Positions 8,902 to 17,845 are shown, numbered from the stretch's first letter. The stretch is 34,660 nucleotides of DNA from Chloroflexota bacterium (GCA_025355955.1 JANXYP010000021.1:1-34660); one strand, 5' to 3'. A program made the numbers and translations. The notes: generated by a model from the sequence alone, not told the origin.

Positions 8902-10158
8902 ATGAAACGTATCACCACCATAGTTGCGACGCTGATCGTGTTGATCGGCTTGCTGCTTGTAGGCGGAGGCAACTACCTGCCCGCCACGGCACAAAGCGAC
9001 TCGCACTACTTCAGCGAGACGGGCCATACGGTCAAGGCTCGTTTTCTCGCTTACTGGAATCAACACGGCGGCCTGGCCCAGTTCGGCTACCCCCTCAGCG
9101 ATGAGTTCAATGAGGTATCCGACCTGAACGGCAAGCCGTACACGGTGCAGTATTTCGAGCGGGCCATCTTCGAATATCACCCGGAGAACCAGCCGCCCTA
9201 CGACGTACTGCTATCGCAGCTTGGCACCTACCGCCTGCACGAGAAGTACCCCAACGGTGTGCCAACCCCCGTGCCTGTGCCGGGCGCGAAGATTGATGCA
9301 GCCCTGAACGGCATCCTGATGTTCTCTACCGAGCAGGGCTACGCCGTCGGCGATGGCGGCAGCATCTACCACTACACCAACGCTAGCTGGCAGAAGGATG
9401 TGCATCTCACCTCGAACAACCTGCGCGGTATCTACATCAGCCCCAAAGGACTCGGCTACGCCGTCGGCGACAAAGGCACGATCCTGGCCTTCAACGGGTA
9501 TTGGGGAGTGGTGAACTCGCCAACCACTGCTGACCTATACGATGTGGCTCAGTCCGACCTGGGTGTCTATTGGCTGGTGGGCAATGGCGTAATCGTGGAG
9601 AACTTCGTCGGCAAGTGGAACGTGCAGCCCGCACCCGACAATGCGACCCTGACCAGCATTGATATGATCAACGCCGACGAGGGCTGGGCGGTGGGCTATA
9701 TGTCCACTGATGGGCAGAACGGCAAGGGCATAATTATGCACTACAGCAACGGCGCATGGCAGCAGTACAACGGCCCAGCTACGACCCGCCTTAACCGCGT
9801 GCGGATGCTTGATGCCAACAATGGCTGGATCGTCGGCGAGGGTGGCACTATCCTGCACTACGCCAACGGACAATGGACAACTATGAGCAGCGATACCACC
9901 GCTGCGCTGCACGATGTCAGCATCGTTAGCGCCAGCGAGGCATGGGCAGTCGGCAGCGACCTTCTGCACTACCAGAACGGCGCGTGGAGCAAGGTTGCCA
10001 ACCCGGTTGCGCCCAACGGCACGATAAACGCCCTCAGCATCCTGTTTGGAGCTAGCCCGCTCGAAGGCTGGGCGGTCGGCGCAAGCGGCAACCCCAGCAA
10101 TGCGGGCGTGATCCTGCACTTCCTCAGCGGTAGCTGGACAACGTACACCGGGAAGTAG
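8902..10158 (+). CDS. Secreted beta-propeller-like protein with GWAVG repeats
   Basis: Function unknown. The protein begins with a signal peptide (KR, a hydrophobic stretch IVATLIVLIGLLLVGGG, likely cleavage after ATA near residue 31). Residues about 35-115 form a segment with FLAYWNQHGGLAQFGYPLSDEF, a layout I associate with exported proteins of Chloroflexota. The rest consists of about seven imperfect repeats of 40-55 residues built around GxxVG and ILHYxNGxW (for example GWAVGY, GWIVGEGGTILHY, AWAVGSD, GWAVGASG), as in YCF48/BNR-type beta-propellers. The start at 8902 has AAGGAG 6 nt upstream; the frame is open further upstream but that part crosses the promoter. It is transcribed away from yvcK and looks monocistronic. 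A role in binding or adhesion is a guess. Confidence 0.75.
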   Translation: MKRITTIVATLIVLIGLLLVGGGNYLPATAQSDSHYFSETGHTVKARFLAYWNQHGGLAQFGYPLSDEFNEVSDLNGKPYTVQYFERAIFEYHPENQPPYDVLLSQLGTYRLHEKYPNGVPTPVPVPGAKIDAALNGILMFSTEQGYAVGDGGSIYHYTNASWQKDVHLTSNNLRGIYISPKGLGYAVGDKGTILAFNGYWGVVNSPTTADLYDVAQSDLGVYWLVGNGVIVENFVGKWNVQPAPDNATLTSIDMINADEGWAVGYMSTDGQNGKGIIMHYSNGAWQQYNGPATTRLNRVRMLDANNGWIVGEGGTILHYANGQWTTMSSDTTAALHDVSIVSASEAWAVGSDLLHYQNGAWSKVANPVAPNGTINALSILFGASPLEGWAVGASGNPSNAGVILHFLSGSWTTYTGK

Positions 10159-10250
10159 GTTAGTTACGCTACCCTGTAACAACGAGCGCCATCCCATTTG
10201 CGTAAAGCGAATTGTGGGTGGTGCTGGTTGTACCTGGGAAAATGCCTCTT

Positions 10251-10277
10251 TTGCCTGCTTGCAATATGTGGTATGAT
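10251..10277 (+). promoter_or_regulatory. Probable promoter of the ATPase/DUF4276 cassette
   Basis: An extended TGGTATGAT -10 (TATGAT at 10272-10277) follows TTGCCT (10251-10256) with a short 15-bp spacer. The leader to the ATG at 10320 would be about 36 nt. The region 10159-10250 shows nothing else. Confidence 0.4.
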
Positions 10278-10319
10278 TAAATCACACGGCCCGTATCTAT
10301 TTGTGGAAGGAGCAGAAGC

Positions 10320-11592
10320 ATGGCAAAGGTAAAGATCGAGGAACTGCGGCTCAGGAACTTCCGCGCCTTCAAGAACGCCCGCTTCATGCTGGACGACGAA
10401 CTGACCGTGCTGATTGGGCGCAACGGTTCAGGCAAGTCTACGATCATGGAGGCGTTCGATTTCGTGCGCGATGCGCTAACGGAGGGGCTGTCGGTTGCGC
10501 TGGAGCGGCGTGGGGGGGATGTGGTGGCTCAGTCATCGGCCCGCCAACCTGGCACACTAATCCGGTTTTCATGTTGATCATATATCGCTAGCGATTATAT
10601 TGAGCATAGATGGCTGCCACGCGGTCTACGGTTTTCGGCTGGGCGAACAACTCGAGGAGAGCATATCCATCGAGGATGGTCATTATTTTCACCGGCTAGG
10701 GCCGCGCATTTATACTGATGTAGGCGGGCTAGCGCCAGTGCCTACCCCTGCATCCCTGATTATGCCGCTGATTGCGGGTCAGGATACGATTTGGAACGCC
10801 GTCTATGGCGCTTTGTACCAATGCTATGCCTATAGCCTTCTGCCTCGGGCGATCGGCTCCTGGCAACCAATCGGCGGCCATTCGACGCTCAACCGCGATG
10901 ACAGTAATGCTGCCGACGTTCTGAAGTATCTGGAAACAAATGGGCTTGATGGTTCCGTGGATTGGATAGTCGAGCGGCTGGGAAGAATAACCCCTAATGT
11001 CGGCACGATCCACACTCATTCCAAGGGTGGCCGAAGGGTTATTCGATTCCAGCAGCGGGCGAACGGAGATGAAGGAACGCCGATGGAGTTCGATGCGGCC
11101 CAAATGTCTGATGGGACTCTCCGCGCCCTCGGCATCCTGCTGGCGCTGCGCCAGAAGCCAACCCCAACATTGGTCTTCATTGACGAGATCGAGGACTCGC
11201 TGCACCCTGAAGCCATTAGCACATTGCTTGGCGCAGCAGCTGTAACTACTAGGCATGATTTTCAGGCGGTGGTCACAAGCCACAACCCCCAAGTACTGAA
11301 CGATGATGCAGTAAGGCCAGAAGCGGTGCGGGTGGTAGAATGGCATGATGGTGAGAGCTTCATCTATCCCATTAGCCAGCGAATGATAGCCTATTTCAAG
11401 GGTGGTGATGATTTGGGCGCGATGTTCGGCATGGATACCTTCCCCACTGCTGATGAACCAGCGCTTATTGGCGATGATGATTTCTTCAAGCTGCCAGCGC
11501 CAAATAAGCATCTCTACCGCAAGGCGGAGACTAAGAAGCGACAAGCTCTACGCAAGGCCAATCCCGCCGAGGAGCAGCAGGATGCCGCATAG
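10320..11592 (+). pseudogene. AAA-family ATPase (AAA_21/AAA_15 type), frameshifted
   Basis: The N-terminal part (10320-10577) encodes LRLRNFRAFKN and Walker A GRNGSGKST. The rest continues in the next frame, which is open from 10561 to 11592. It holds the ABC-like signature MSDGTLRAL, Walker B LVFIDEIEDSLHP and the switch histidine in VTSHNP, the order seen in SMC-like overcoming-lysogenization-defect and PARIS-type ATPases. Removing one T from the run at 10566-10569 joins the parts into a continuous protein of about 423 residues reading IRF-HVDHI; as read, translation stops at 10577. AAGGAG lies 7 nt before the ATG. Its partner gene starts inside its 3' end. It may be a decayed gene, a phase-variable one or a sequencing error. 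Such ATPases often act in phage defence, which is only inferred here. Confidence 0.75.
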
Positions 11593-12311
11593 CAGTGGGG
11601 ACTCGGAGGCACGAAAGATAAGAAGACCATCGCCAACCAATACAATCCTCGTTCTGGTTGATGGCCTTGGCGATAAGGATGCTATACGTACCCTGCTGCA
11701 GCGTTGGCTTAAGATGTGTGGCCTATCATGGGCAATCAGGATATATTCGGCAGACGGCCATGTGGGTGAGAGCAACATTGAGCGGATCGATCATAGATCT
11801 GATGATATATCGTTATGACCCACGCGCCATTCTCGTAGTTACTGATGACGATGGCCGTTGCTTGCGCTACGCCGTAAGGGGCGATAAACTTGGCACTGCT
11901 TTGCTCGTGCGGCCAGCCGCACGATCAGGCGAAATAAAGCTCGGTGTAGTGATCGCCACCCGCTGCTACGAAGCATGGCTGCTAGCGATGAAGCTGGGCA
12001 AGACGCGGGATGTAGATGCGATGTACGCTGGCAGTGCTCAGTACGCCGCGCACCTGGAGCGCTTGATTGGCCGTAGGTACGATAAGACAAGCGATCAGGG
12101 AATCCTCAGCAACGAATTGCCCCTTGATGATGCTGACCGCGTGCGCCACATGATTGCCTGTTCCCGCTCCTACAAGAAGCTGCTGCGCGTACTGGAAGCC
12201 CTGACTGAAACACGACCGGTTTCCAACCTCGGTATCAGCCTGTACGAGACTGATCGCCCGCAGCACCATAACATTTTACGGCAGTGCGGCGGCTGTTCAA
12301 CCAGGGTGTGA
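11582..12311 (+). pseudogene. DUF4276-like (TOPRIM-like) partner of the ATPase, frameshifted
   Basis: The ATG at 11582 overlaps the ATPase 3' end by 11 nt and has AGGAG 7 nt upstream, so the two are coupled. The first frame encodes TNTILVLVDGLGDKDAIRTL and stops at 11818. The following frame, open across the junction, carries ILVVTDDDGR, VIATRCYEAWLLA and a C-terminal YDKTSDQGILS...SYKKLLRVLEAL segment, the order of acidic and helical motifs seen in DUF4276 proteins. Skipping one base around 11800-11815 (gatatatcgttatgac) fuses the halves into about 240 residues. The DxD motif and the family's TOPRIM-like fold suggest a metal-dependent effector, but this is inference. As with its partner, the break is a single extra base. 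Confidence 0.6.
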
Positions 12312-12394
12312 TACAAGTTATTGGGTAGCTTATTCGCTCACCAGGGCGGGCCACCGCCCGCCCCTACGCTTACCCAATAACTAGTAACACACCC
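12304..12394. repeat. MITE-like 91-bp hairpin holding a 25-nt palindrome
   Basis: The ends 12304-12327 and 12371-12394 are inverted repeats of 24 bp with two mismatches (12 bp are perfect: 12316-12327 with 12371-12382). The middle contains a copy of the 25-nt palindromic element (12343-12367). The left arm contains the stop codon of the DUF4276-like pseudogene. It may also act as a terminator between that gene and nusA. Confidence 0.7.
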
Positions 12395-12411
12395 GTTCAA
12401 CCACCCCCGGT

Positions 12412-12440
12412 TTGCACCAAACCCCCAAAAGTGGTATAAT
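12412..12440 (+). promoter_or_regulatory. Promoter of the nusA cluster
   Basis: TTGCAC (12412-12417), a 17-bp spacer and an extended TGGTATAAT -10 (TATAAT at 12435-12440). Transcription would start near 12447, about 120 nt before nusA. Confidence 0.6.
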
Positions 12441-12473
12441 TACGTTGAACAGACAACCCTCCGCAGTTCTCCG

Positions 12474-12500
12474 AAAGTGGGCGCACCCCACTTTTTCTAT
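12474..12500 (+). terminator. Terminator-like hairpin in the nusA leader
   Basis: aagtggg (12475-12481) pairs with cccactt (12487-12493) around a CGCAC loop and is followed by a U-rich tail (12494-12500). It lies about 30 nt into the predicted nusA transcript and 70 nt before the start codon, so it is a candidate attenuator rather than an end-of-gene terminator. Confidence 0.55.
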
Positions 12501-12568
12501 TGCTTGAGAGGATCTAACATTTGCTGACACCCGCCAATGCCGGTGGGTACGGAAGGTGAACCGCACCA

Positions 12569-13930
12569 ATGAAGAGCGAACTATACGCCGCTATTGCCCA
12601 AATCGCTGCCGAACGCGGCATCCCTGCCGAGGTTATCATCGAGAGCCTGGAGGCCGCGCTACTCAGCGCCTACAAACGGCAAGTGGGCGACAACGTCAAC
12701 GCCACCGTCAAGATCGAGCCGAAAGATATGCTGGGCGCACGGGTCTTTGCCCACAAGTTGGTGGTCGAAGGGCCAACCGAGGATATCAACCAGATGCCGC
12801 TGGATACGGCGAGGAAGCTAAAGGCTAGCGCCGCAGTGGGCGACACGATTGACGTGGAGAGTACCCCCAACGACTTTGGCCGCATTGCGGCGCAGACCGC
12901 CAAGCAGGTGGTATTGCAGCGCATCCGTGAGGCCGAGCGCGACCAGGTGTATAGCGAATACTACGACCGCGTGGGCGACATCATCAATGGCACAGTGCAG
13001 CGCCAGGAGCAGCACGCGCTAGTCCTGGAGCTGGGCAAGGCCGAGGCGATCCTGCCCGAAGGCGAACAGGTGAAGAGCGAACGCTATCGCCTGGGCCAGC
13101 GGCTGAAGGTCTACCTGGTCGAGGTACAGAAGAGCCATCGTGGGCCAGCCCTGGTGGTCAGCCGCACCCATCGCAATCTGCTGCGCCGCTTGTTCGAGCT
13201 GGAGGTGCCGGAGATCTTCAACGGCACGGTGGAGATTAAGTCGATCGCCCGTGAACCTGGCACCCGCTCCAAGGTGGCAGTAGCCGCCCGCCAGGAAGGG
13301 GTGGATCCGGTCGGCTCCTGCGTAGGTATGCGCGGCATCCGCATCCAGAACATCGTCAACGAACTGTACGGCGAGAAAATTGATGTGGTGCAGTGGAGCG
13401 AAGACCATGCCAGCTTCATCGCCAACGCCCTCAGTCCCGCCCAGGTGGTTAGTGTCGACCTGAACGAAGAAGATAAAACGGCCACCGTGATCGTGCCGGA
13501 GCGCCAACTGTCACTGGCAATTGGCAAAGAGGGGCAGAACGCTCGCCTCGCCGCCAAGCTAACTGGCTGGCGGATTGACATCAAGAGCGCCAGCGCAGGC
13601 ATCCGTGAAGAGGAAGATGACTTCGCCCGCCGCGCCCGCGAGGCGCTAGGCGGCGCAAGCCTGAGCGAGGTCAGCTTCAGTGACATGAGCATCCCTGACT
13701 TCAGCGCGGCAGCGGCGCAGGCCGACCAGCGCCGCACCGTGCGCGAGGATAACACCATCATCTACCAGGGCAACGCCTACGGCCCGCTCGAAGGTGAGGA
13801 ACTGGCGGGCGAACACGTCTATCTCTCCGAGCGTGAGGGCAACCTGCGGGTACGCACCGCCAGCCGCCTCTTGGGTAGCTTCCCGCTGCTCCCGCCCAAT
13901 CCGGAAGCCAGTGACGATGAGGAAGAATGA
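12569..13930 (+). CDS. nusA: Transcription termination/antitermination factor NusA
   Basis: Binds RNA polymerase and nascent RNA to modulate pausing, termination and antitermination. Domains in order: the N-terminal polymerase-binding domain (about 1-130, from [19 protein letters not shown]), an S1 domain (about 135-200, [22 protein letters not shown]), then two KH domains with [33 protein letters not shown] and the [16 protein letters not shown] block. The C-terminal tail from about 350 is acidic and not conserved. The Gamma-proteobacterial acidic repeats are absent, as usual outside that group. GAAGGTGA upstream serves as a modest ribosome binding site. It is the first gene of the cluster and overlaps ylxR by 4 nt (ATGA). 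A terminator-like hairpin in the leader suggests that NusA might control its own expression. Confidence 0.95.
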   Translation: MKSELYAAIAQIAAERGIPAEVIIESLEAALLSAYKRQVGDNVNATVKIEPKDMLGARVFAHKLVVEGPTEDINQMPLDTARKLKASAAVGDTIDVESTPNDFGRIAAQTAKQVVLQRIREAERDQVYSEYYDRVGDIINGTVQRQEQHALVLELGKAEAILPEGEQVKSERYRLGQRLKVYLVEVQKSHRGPALVVSRTHRNLLRRLFELEVPEIFNGTVEIKSIAREPGTRSKVAVAARQEGVDPVGSCVGMRGIRIQNIVNELYGEKIDVVQWSEDHASFIANALSPAQVVSVDLNEEDKTATVIVPERQLSLAIGKEGQNARLAAKLTGWRIDIKSASAGIREEEDDFARRAREALGGASLSEVSFSDMSIPDFSAAAAQADQRRTVREDNTIIYQGNAYGPLEGEELAGEHVYLSEREGNLRVRTASRLLGSFPLLPPNPEASDDEEE

Positions 13931-14271
13931 ACGCGCCCCAACCAAAACCGGCCAAGAAGGTTAAACCCCAGCGGGTTAAGCACGTGCCGACCCGCACCTG
14001 CATCGCCTGTAAGAAGAGCGAGGCCAAGCGCGGGCTGGTACGGATTGTGCGTACCCCCGAAGGGCGGGTGATGGTTGACGATCGCGGCAAGGCCAATGGG
14101 CGCGGCGCTTATCTCTGCCGCGATCGCGCTTGCTGGGAAACTGGACTGAAGAAGGGCGCGCTGGCGCGGGCGCTGAAGGTGACAATCAGCGACGAAGATC
14201 ATGCTGCCCTGCTTGCCTACATGGAGAGCATCCCAGTGGGCGAGGATGAAGGAGAGGAGCAATCAAGGTGA
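13927..14271 (+). CDS. ylxR: YlxR family RNA-binding protein (RnpM-like)
   Basis: A small basic protein of the DUF448 family found between nusA and infB in many bacteria; a Bacillus homologue binds and modulates RNase P RNA. The diagnostic motifs are PTRTCIACKKSEAKRGLVRIVRTPEG and GRGAYLCRDRACWE (residues about 21-70), with the conserved cysteines retained. The N-terminal 20 residues are Lys/Pro-rich and the C-terminus is acidic. Its ATG overlaps the nusA stop (ATGA), implying coupled translation. A GTGA overlap at its own end begins a possible 40-codon frame. Confidence 0.92.
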   Translation: MNAPQPKPAKKVKPQRVKHVPTRTCIACKKSEAKRGLVRIVRTPEGRVMVDDRGKANGRGAYLCRDRACWETGLKKGALARALKVTISDEDHAALLAYMESIPVGEDEGEEQSR

Positions 14272-14390
14272 ACGCACCAAGCCCTACCCAGGCTTATACA
14301 ACTGATGATTATGCAAGCCAGGCACCAGCGTCGCGCCCTGTGAGCGAACGCACCTGCGTGCCAACCAGCCAGATCAGCGTACCAAGATGA
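14268..14390 (+). CDS. Possible 40-residue coupled ORF between ylxR and infB
   Basis: A GTG at 14268 overlaps the ylxR stop codon (GTGA) and has AGGAG at 14255-14259, 8 nt upstream. The frame runs 40 codons to TGA at 14388-14390. The product (VNAPSPTQAYTTDDY...) is Ser/Pro/Thr-rich and resembles nothing I recognise. In some bacteria an L7Ae-like gene stands at this position, but no such motif is present. It could be a remnant, a leader peptide, or chance. Confidence 0.25.
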   Translation: MNAPSPTQAYTTDDYASQAPASRPVSERTCVPTSQISVPR

Positions 14391-14576
14391 CTAACTGAGC
14401 GACAAGCTGGATAGCTATTGCTGCCTGCAAGCAAATTGCTTGCGGCTGGCCTGGGCTTGCAAGTCTGAAGCGCAATCGCTTCGACAATGGCCCAGGCTAT
14501 TTTTGTCTGTCGCCCTGGATGTTGTAAGCACCGACCAATAATACTAGATTGAAACATATATGAGGAGGTAGTAACC
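14391..14576 (+). promoter_or_regulatory. Structured leader of infB with terminator-like hairpins
   Basis: Three nested or adjacent stems lie here: GCAAGCAA pairing with TTGCTTGC (14427-14443), GAAGCG-CAAT-CGCTTC (14467-14482), and an outer GCCTGGGC (14449-14456) with GCCCAGGC (14490-14497) followed directly by TATTTTTGTCT. The last is terminator-like. A strong GAGGAGG ribosome binding site for infB is at 14562-14568. The structure may allow separate control of infB within the cluster. Confidence 0.45.
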
Positions 14577-17099
14577 ATGAGTGAACAAAACGGCAGCGGG
14601 CCAAAGCCCCCCAATCCTAATGGCACACCCACTGAGGATGATATTACCAGTTTGCCCAAGAATGTGCGCGAGCTATCGCGACCCGCGCCACCGACCACCC
14701 AGCGACCCGCGCCACGCCCCGGCCCACGTAGCCTGGGCGACAACACCGCGTGGCGGCCTAATGGCCCCAGCGGGGGCGGCAATCGCGGGCCGGGCGGCGG
14801 CTTCGGCGGCAATCGCGGCCCTGGTGGTCCGGGTGGTCCGGGTGGGGGCAATCGTGGCCCTGGTGGACCCAGTGGCCCTAATGGCGGCAACCGCGGCCCT
14901 GGCGGCCCCAGCGGCCCTAGTGGTCCGGGCGGGGGCGGCTTTGGTGGCGGTAACCGCGGCCCCAGCGGTCCGGGCGGGGGCGGCTTTGGCGGCGGTCAAC
15001 GCGGCCCTGGTGGCCCGGGCGGAGGCGGGTTTGGCGGCGGCAACCGCGGCCCCGCTGGCCCGGGCGGAGGCGGGTTTGGCGGTGGTCAACGCGGGCCGGG
15101 CGGTGGCCCCGGACGACCCGGCAGCGGTGGAGGCTTTAGCACACCCCCTGCAGGTAGTCGCCCCCCCCAGCAGCGCAGCCGCACTGCTGACCGCGACCAT
15201 CGCGCCCGGCGCGATTCCTATGAGAACCGCACTCCTGAGAGCGATGCCCTATTGCGTAATAATCGCTCACTGCTGGGCAACGCCCGTCCGATGGGCGGGG
15301 GAGCCGCCCTGTTGGAGCGTCCCCGCACCATTGTCGAACTTCCCGTCCTGATGTCGGTCAAGGAGCTGGCAGATGAGCTGAACGTGGGTTCCGGCGTGAT
15401 TATCGGCGAACTGATGAAGAATGGGATGATGGCGACCATCAATCAGGAGATTGATTATGATACTGCCTATCTGGTTGCCACTGACATCGGTTTCGATGTG
15501 CGCGAGGCCAAGGTTGTAATTGATGAGAATATGGTGCCACCCACCCCTGAGCAGATTGCCGAGGCGATCAAGAGCGATGCCAACGCAGTGCCGCGCCCGC
15601 CGGTCGTCACCATCATGGGCCATGTAGACCACGGCAAGACCAAGCTGCTCGACGCGATTCGCTCGGCCAATGTTGCCGCTACCGAAGCGGGCGGCATCAC
15701 CCAGCACATCGGCGCTTATCAGGTGGAAGTGCAAGGTAAGAAAGTAACCTTCCTGGATACCCCCGGCCACGAGGCGTTCACCGCAATGCGGGCGCGGGGC
15801 GCACGCGCCACCGACATCGCCGTGCTAGTGGTCGCTGCCGACGACGGGGTAATGCTGCAGACGCTGGAAGCCGCTGCCCACGCTCAGGCGGCCAAGGTGC
15901 CGATCGTAGTTGCAGTCAACAAGATTGACCGAGAGGGCGCGAACCCTGAGCGGATCAAGAACCAGCTTGCCGAAATTGGCCTGGTGCCGGAGGAGTGGGG
16001 TGGTGAAACCCCCTACGTCAATGTCTCCGCCAAGATGGGCATCGGCATTACCGACCTGCTCGATGTGTTGCTGCTGGTCGCCGAGATTGCCGAACTGAAG
16101 GGCAACCCCGCCAGGCCCGCCGTTGGCACTATTATCGAAGCGCGTATGGACCGGCAGCGCGGCCCGCTGGCAACTGTGCTGATCCAAAACGGCACTCTCA
16201 ACCTCAACGATCCCATCGTGGTCGGCAACGTATTCGGACGGGTCAAGGCGCTGCGCGACGACAAGGAACGTCGAATGCGTAAGGCCGAGCCTGGCACCCC
16301 GGCGGAGATCCTGGGCCTCAGCGAAGTGCCGCAGGCGGGCGACATCCTACAGGTAATGCCTAACGATGAAACTGCGCGGGTGGTGGCCCATGCTCGTTCG
16401 CTGCAACGTCGCGCCGAAGCGGTGCAGACGGTAGCCAAGCCGCTTGGACTTGAAGACTTGTTCAGCCAGATTGAGGCGGGCAAGGTCAAGGAAGTCCGCA
16501 TCATCCTCAAAGCCGACGTGCAGGGTTCGATCGAAGCGATTACCCAGGCGCTGACCAAGCTCTCCAACGATAAGGTCAATGTACGCATCATCTACAAGGG
16601 AACTGGCGCAATCGGCGAGAGCGATGTCAACCTGGCGACCGCCTCCGGCGCAATCATCATCGGCTTCAACGTTCGCCCCGACCCCATCGCCCGCCGCGCT
16701 GCCGACACCAACCATGTAGACATCCGCTTCTACAACATCATCTACAACCTGATTGACGACATCAAGGCGGCCATGACCGGTATGCTCGACCCCACCTATC
16801 AGGATGTGATTGACGGTGACGGCACGGTGCGCTCGATCTTCCGCCTACCTAAGAACGAGCAGGTGGCGGGCATCATCGTCAACGATGGCAAGCTGAACCG
16901 CAACATCACCGTGCGCGTGCTGCGTAGTGGCACGGTGGTCTTCGACGGCGGGGTTGCCAGCCTGCGCCGCTTCAAGGACGATGTGCGCGAGGTTGCCGCT
17001 GGTTACGAGTGCGGCGTGGCCCTCGAGGGCTTCAACGACTTCCGTGATGGCGACACCCTGGAGTTTCACCACCGCGAGATGGTCAAACCCACCGCCTAA
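14577..17099 (+). CDS. infB: Translation initiation factor IF-2
   Basis: GTPase that places initiator tRNA on the 30S subunit and promotes subunit joining. Residues about 62-187 form a Gly-rich low-complexity region with a 15-residue unit GP(S/G/A)[10 protein letters not shown](N/Q)R present about four times in tandem. The conserved IF2_N-like segment follows ([19 protein letters not shown], about 258-280). The G domain has G1 GHVDHGKT (348-355), G3 DTPGH (394-398), G4 NKID (448-451) and G5 SAKMG. The C-terminal domains include the [15 protein letters not shown] and [11 protein letters not shown] blocks. The total of 840 residues is normal. The GAGGAGG site 8 nt upstream fixes the ATG. It is followed by rbfA across a heptamer-repeat hairpin. 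Confidence 0.97.
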   Translation: MSEQNGSGPKPPNPNGTPTEDDITSLPKNVRELSRPAPPTTQRPAPRPGPRSLGDNTAWRPNGPSGGGNRGPGGGFGGNRGPGGPGGPGGGNRGPGGPSGPNGGNRGPGGPSGPSGPGGGGFGGGNRGPSGPGGGGFGGGQRGPGGPGGGGFGGGNRGPAGPGGGGFGGGQRGPGGGPGRPGSGGGFSTPPAGSRPPQQRSRTADRDHRARRDSYENRTPESDALLRNNRSLLGNARPMGGGAALLERPRTIVELPVLMSVKELADELNVGSGVIIGELMKNGMMATINQEIDYDTAYLVATDIGFDVREAKVVIDENMVPPTPEQIAEAIKSDANAVPRPPVVTIMGHVDHGKTKLLDAIRSANVAATEAGGITQHIGAYQVEVQGKKVTFLDTPGHEAFTAMRARGARATDIAVLVVAADDGVMLQTLEAAAHAQAAKVPIVVAVNKIDREGANPERIKNQLAEIGLVPEEWGGETPYVNVSAKMGIGITDLLDVLLLVAEIAELKGNPARPAVGTIIEARMDRQRGPLATVLIQNGTLNLNDPIVVGNVFGRVKALRDDKERRMRKAEPGTPAEILGLSEVPQAGDILQVMPNDETARVVAHARSLQRRAEAVQTVAKPLGLEDLFSQIEAGKVKEVRIILKADVQGSIEAITQALTKLSNDKVNVRIIYKGTGAIGESDVNLATASGAIIIGFNVRPDPIARRAADTNHVDIRFYNIIYNLIDDIKAAMTGMLDPTYQDVIDGDGTVRSIFRLPKNEQVAGIIVNDGKLNRNITVRVLRSGTVVFDGGVASLRRFKDDVREVAAGYECGVALEGFNDFRDGDTLEFHHREMVKPTA

Positions 17100-17105
17100 C
17101 GGCGG

Positions 17106-17216
17106 AATGGTTAAATGGTGAATGGTGAATGGTAAATGCGGATTGCTGGCTGATGGAGTCTGCGTGCCTAATCTCAACTCATTCACCATTCACCATTTAC
17201 CATTTACCATTCACCC
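17106..17216. repeat. Inverted pair of 7-nt tandem repeats between infB and rbfA
   Basis: The left arm (17106-17138) repeats AATGGTG/AATGGTA heptamers and the right arm (17180-17216) repeats the complement. A perfect 20-bp inverted repeat links 17112-17131 and 17180-17199, with further pairing beyond. The right arm ends just before the rbfA ribosome binding site. The architecture matches 4528-4661 but the heptamer is different. Confidence 0.8.
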
Positions 17217-17230
17217 GAAAGGGGGGTGCC

Positions 17231-17590
17231 TTGCCTGGAAAATCGAACAATCGGCGGCCTACGCAGGTTGGAGAGGCGATTCAGCGTGAACTTAGCGATT
17301 TGCTGCTGCGCGGGCTTAAGGATCCGCGGCTCGGCTTCGTCACCATCATGGGTGTGGAGGTCAGTCCCGACCTGAAGCACGCCCGCGTCTTCATCAGCGC
17401 TCTGGGTAGCGACGAGGAGCAGCAGGCCAGCATGACTGCGCTGATCAGCGCAAGGGGCTGGCTGCGCCACGAGCTGGGCCAGCGCATGGATTTGCGCTAC
17501 ACCCCCGAACTACAGTTCCGCACCGACTCCACCACCGCCACCGCCGACCGTATCAATCGGCTGCTGCAGGAAACCAGGACTGAGGACTGA
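17231..17590 (+). CDS. rbfA: Ribosome-binding factor A
   Basis: Small KH-fold protein that binds the 30S subunit during 16S rRNA maturation and cold adaptation. The body matches RbfA closely: RRPTQVGEAIQRELSDLLLRGLKDPRLGFVTI-type N-terminus, VSPDLKHARVFISALG, then LRHELGQRMDLRYTPELQFRTDSTTATADRI. The start is assigned to TTG at 17231 after the GGGGGG-rich ribosome binding site, giving 119 residues, the family length. The frame is open upstream, but that part is the heptamer repeat and not protein-like. Its last codons (AGGACTG AGGACTG) are themselves two heptamers that form an arm of the next repeat. Confidence 0.88.
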   Translation: MPGKSNNRRPTQVGEAIQRELSDLLLRGLKDPRLGFVTIMGVEVSPDLKHARVFISALGSDEEQQASMTALISARGWLRHELGQRMDLRYTPELQFRTDSTTATADRINRLLQETRTED

Positions 17591-17812
17591 ATCCTAATCA
17601 GCCCGCAGTAGGTATGCGTCACGTTCTTGCATACCCAAGCAGGGCGAACAACGGTTCGCCCCTACTGAACGCTTGCTCCGCAAGAACATGACGCGCACCC
17701 GTCCTGAGTGGGTGTGTGTCACGCTCTTGCATACCCAAGCAGGGCGAACAACGGTTCGCCCCTACTGAACGCTTGCTCCGCAAGAACATGAAGCGCACCC
17801 GTCCTCAGTCCT
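17576..17812. repeat. Tandem 100-bp duplication of a nested hairpin, flanked by 7-nt repeats
   Basis: Two nearly identical 100-bp units occupy about 17609-17708 and 17709-17808. Each unit contains a 79-bp hairpin; in the first unit gcgtcacgttcttgc (17616-17630) pairs with 17680-17694 with one mismatch. Each holds an identical copy of the 25-nt palindromic element (17641-17665 and 17741-17765). The pair is flanked by AGGACTGAGGAC (17576-17587, inside the rbfA 3' end) and its complement (17801-17812). No gene is evident here. Confidence 0.8.
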
Positions 17813-17816
17813 CGGC

Positions 17817-17845
17817 TTGCACAGCAAGCCGAAACTTGCTATAAT
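17817..17845 (+). promoter_or_regulatory. Promoter of the 248-residue membrane protein gene
   Basis: TTGCAC (17817-17822), a 17-bp spacer and an extended TGCTATAAT -10 (TATAAT at 17840-17845). Both the -35 and the spacing are the same as at nusA. Confidence 0.6.

Noticed and set aside
9535-10197. Long minus-strand open frame opposite the propeller gene
   Set aside because: The plus-strand frame has a signal peptide, a ribosome binding site and repeats; the antisense frame shows none of these.
10729-11544. 271-codon minus-strand frame opposite the ATPase
   Set aside because: The plus strand carries clear ATPase signature and Walker B motifs; the antisense product has no motif or ribosome binding site.
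17129-17230. Extended N-terminus of RbfA
   Set aside because: The extra codons translate the heptamer repeats; conserved RbfA sequence starts after TTG 17231, which has a strong ribosome binding site.
17601-17808. Regular repeats that could suggest a CRISPR array
   Set aside because: There are only two 100-bp units, nearly identical throughout with no unique spacers, and no cas genes are present.
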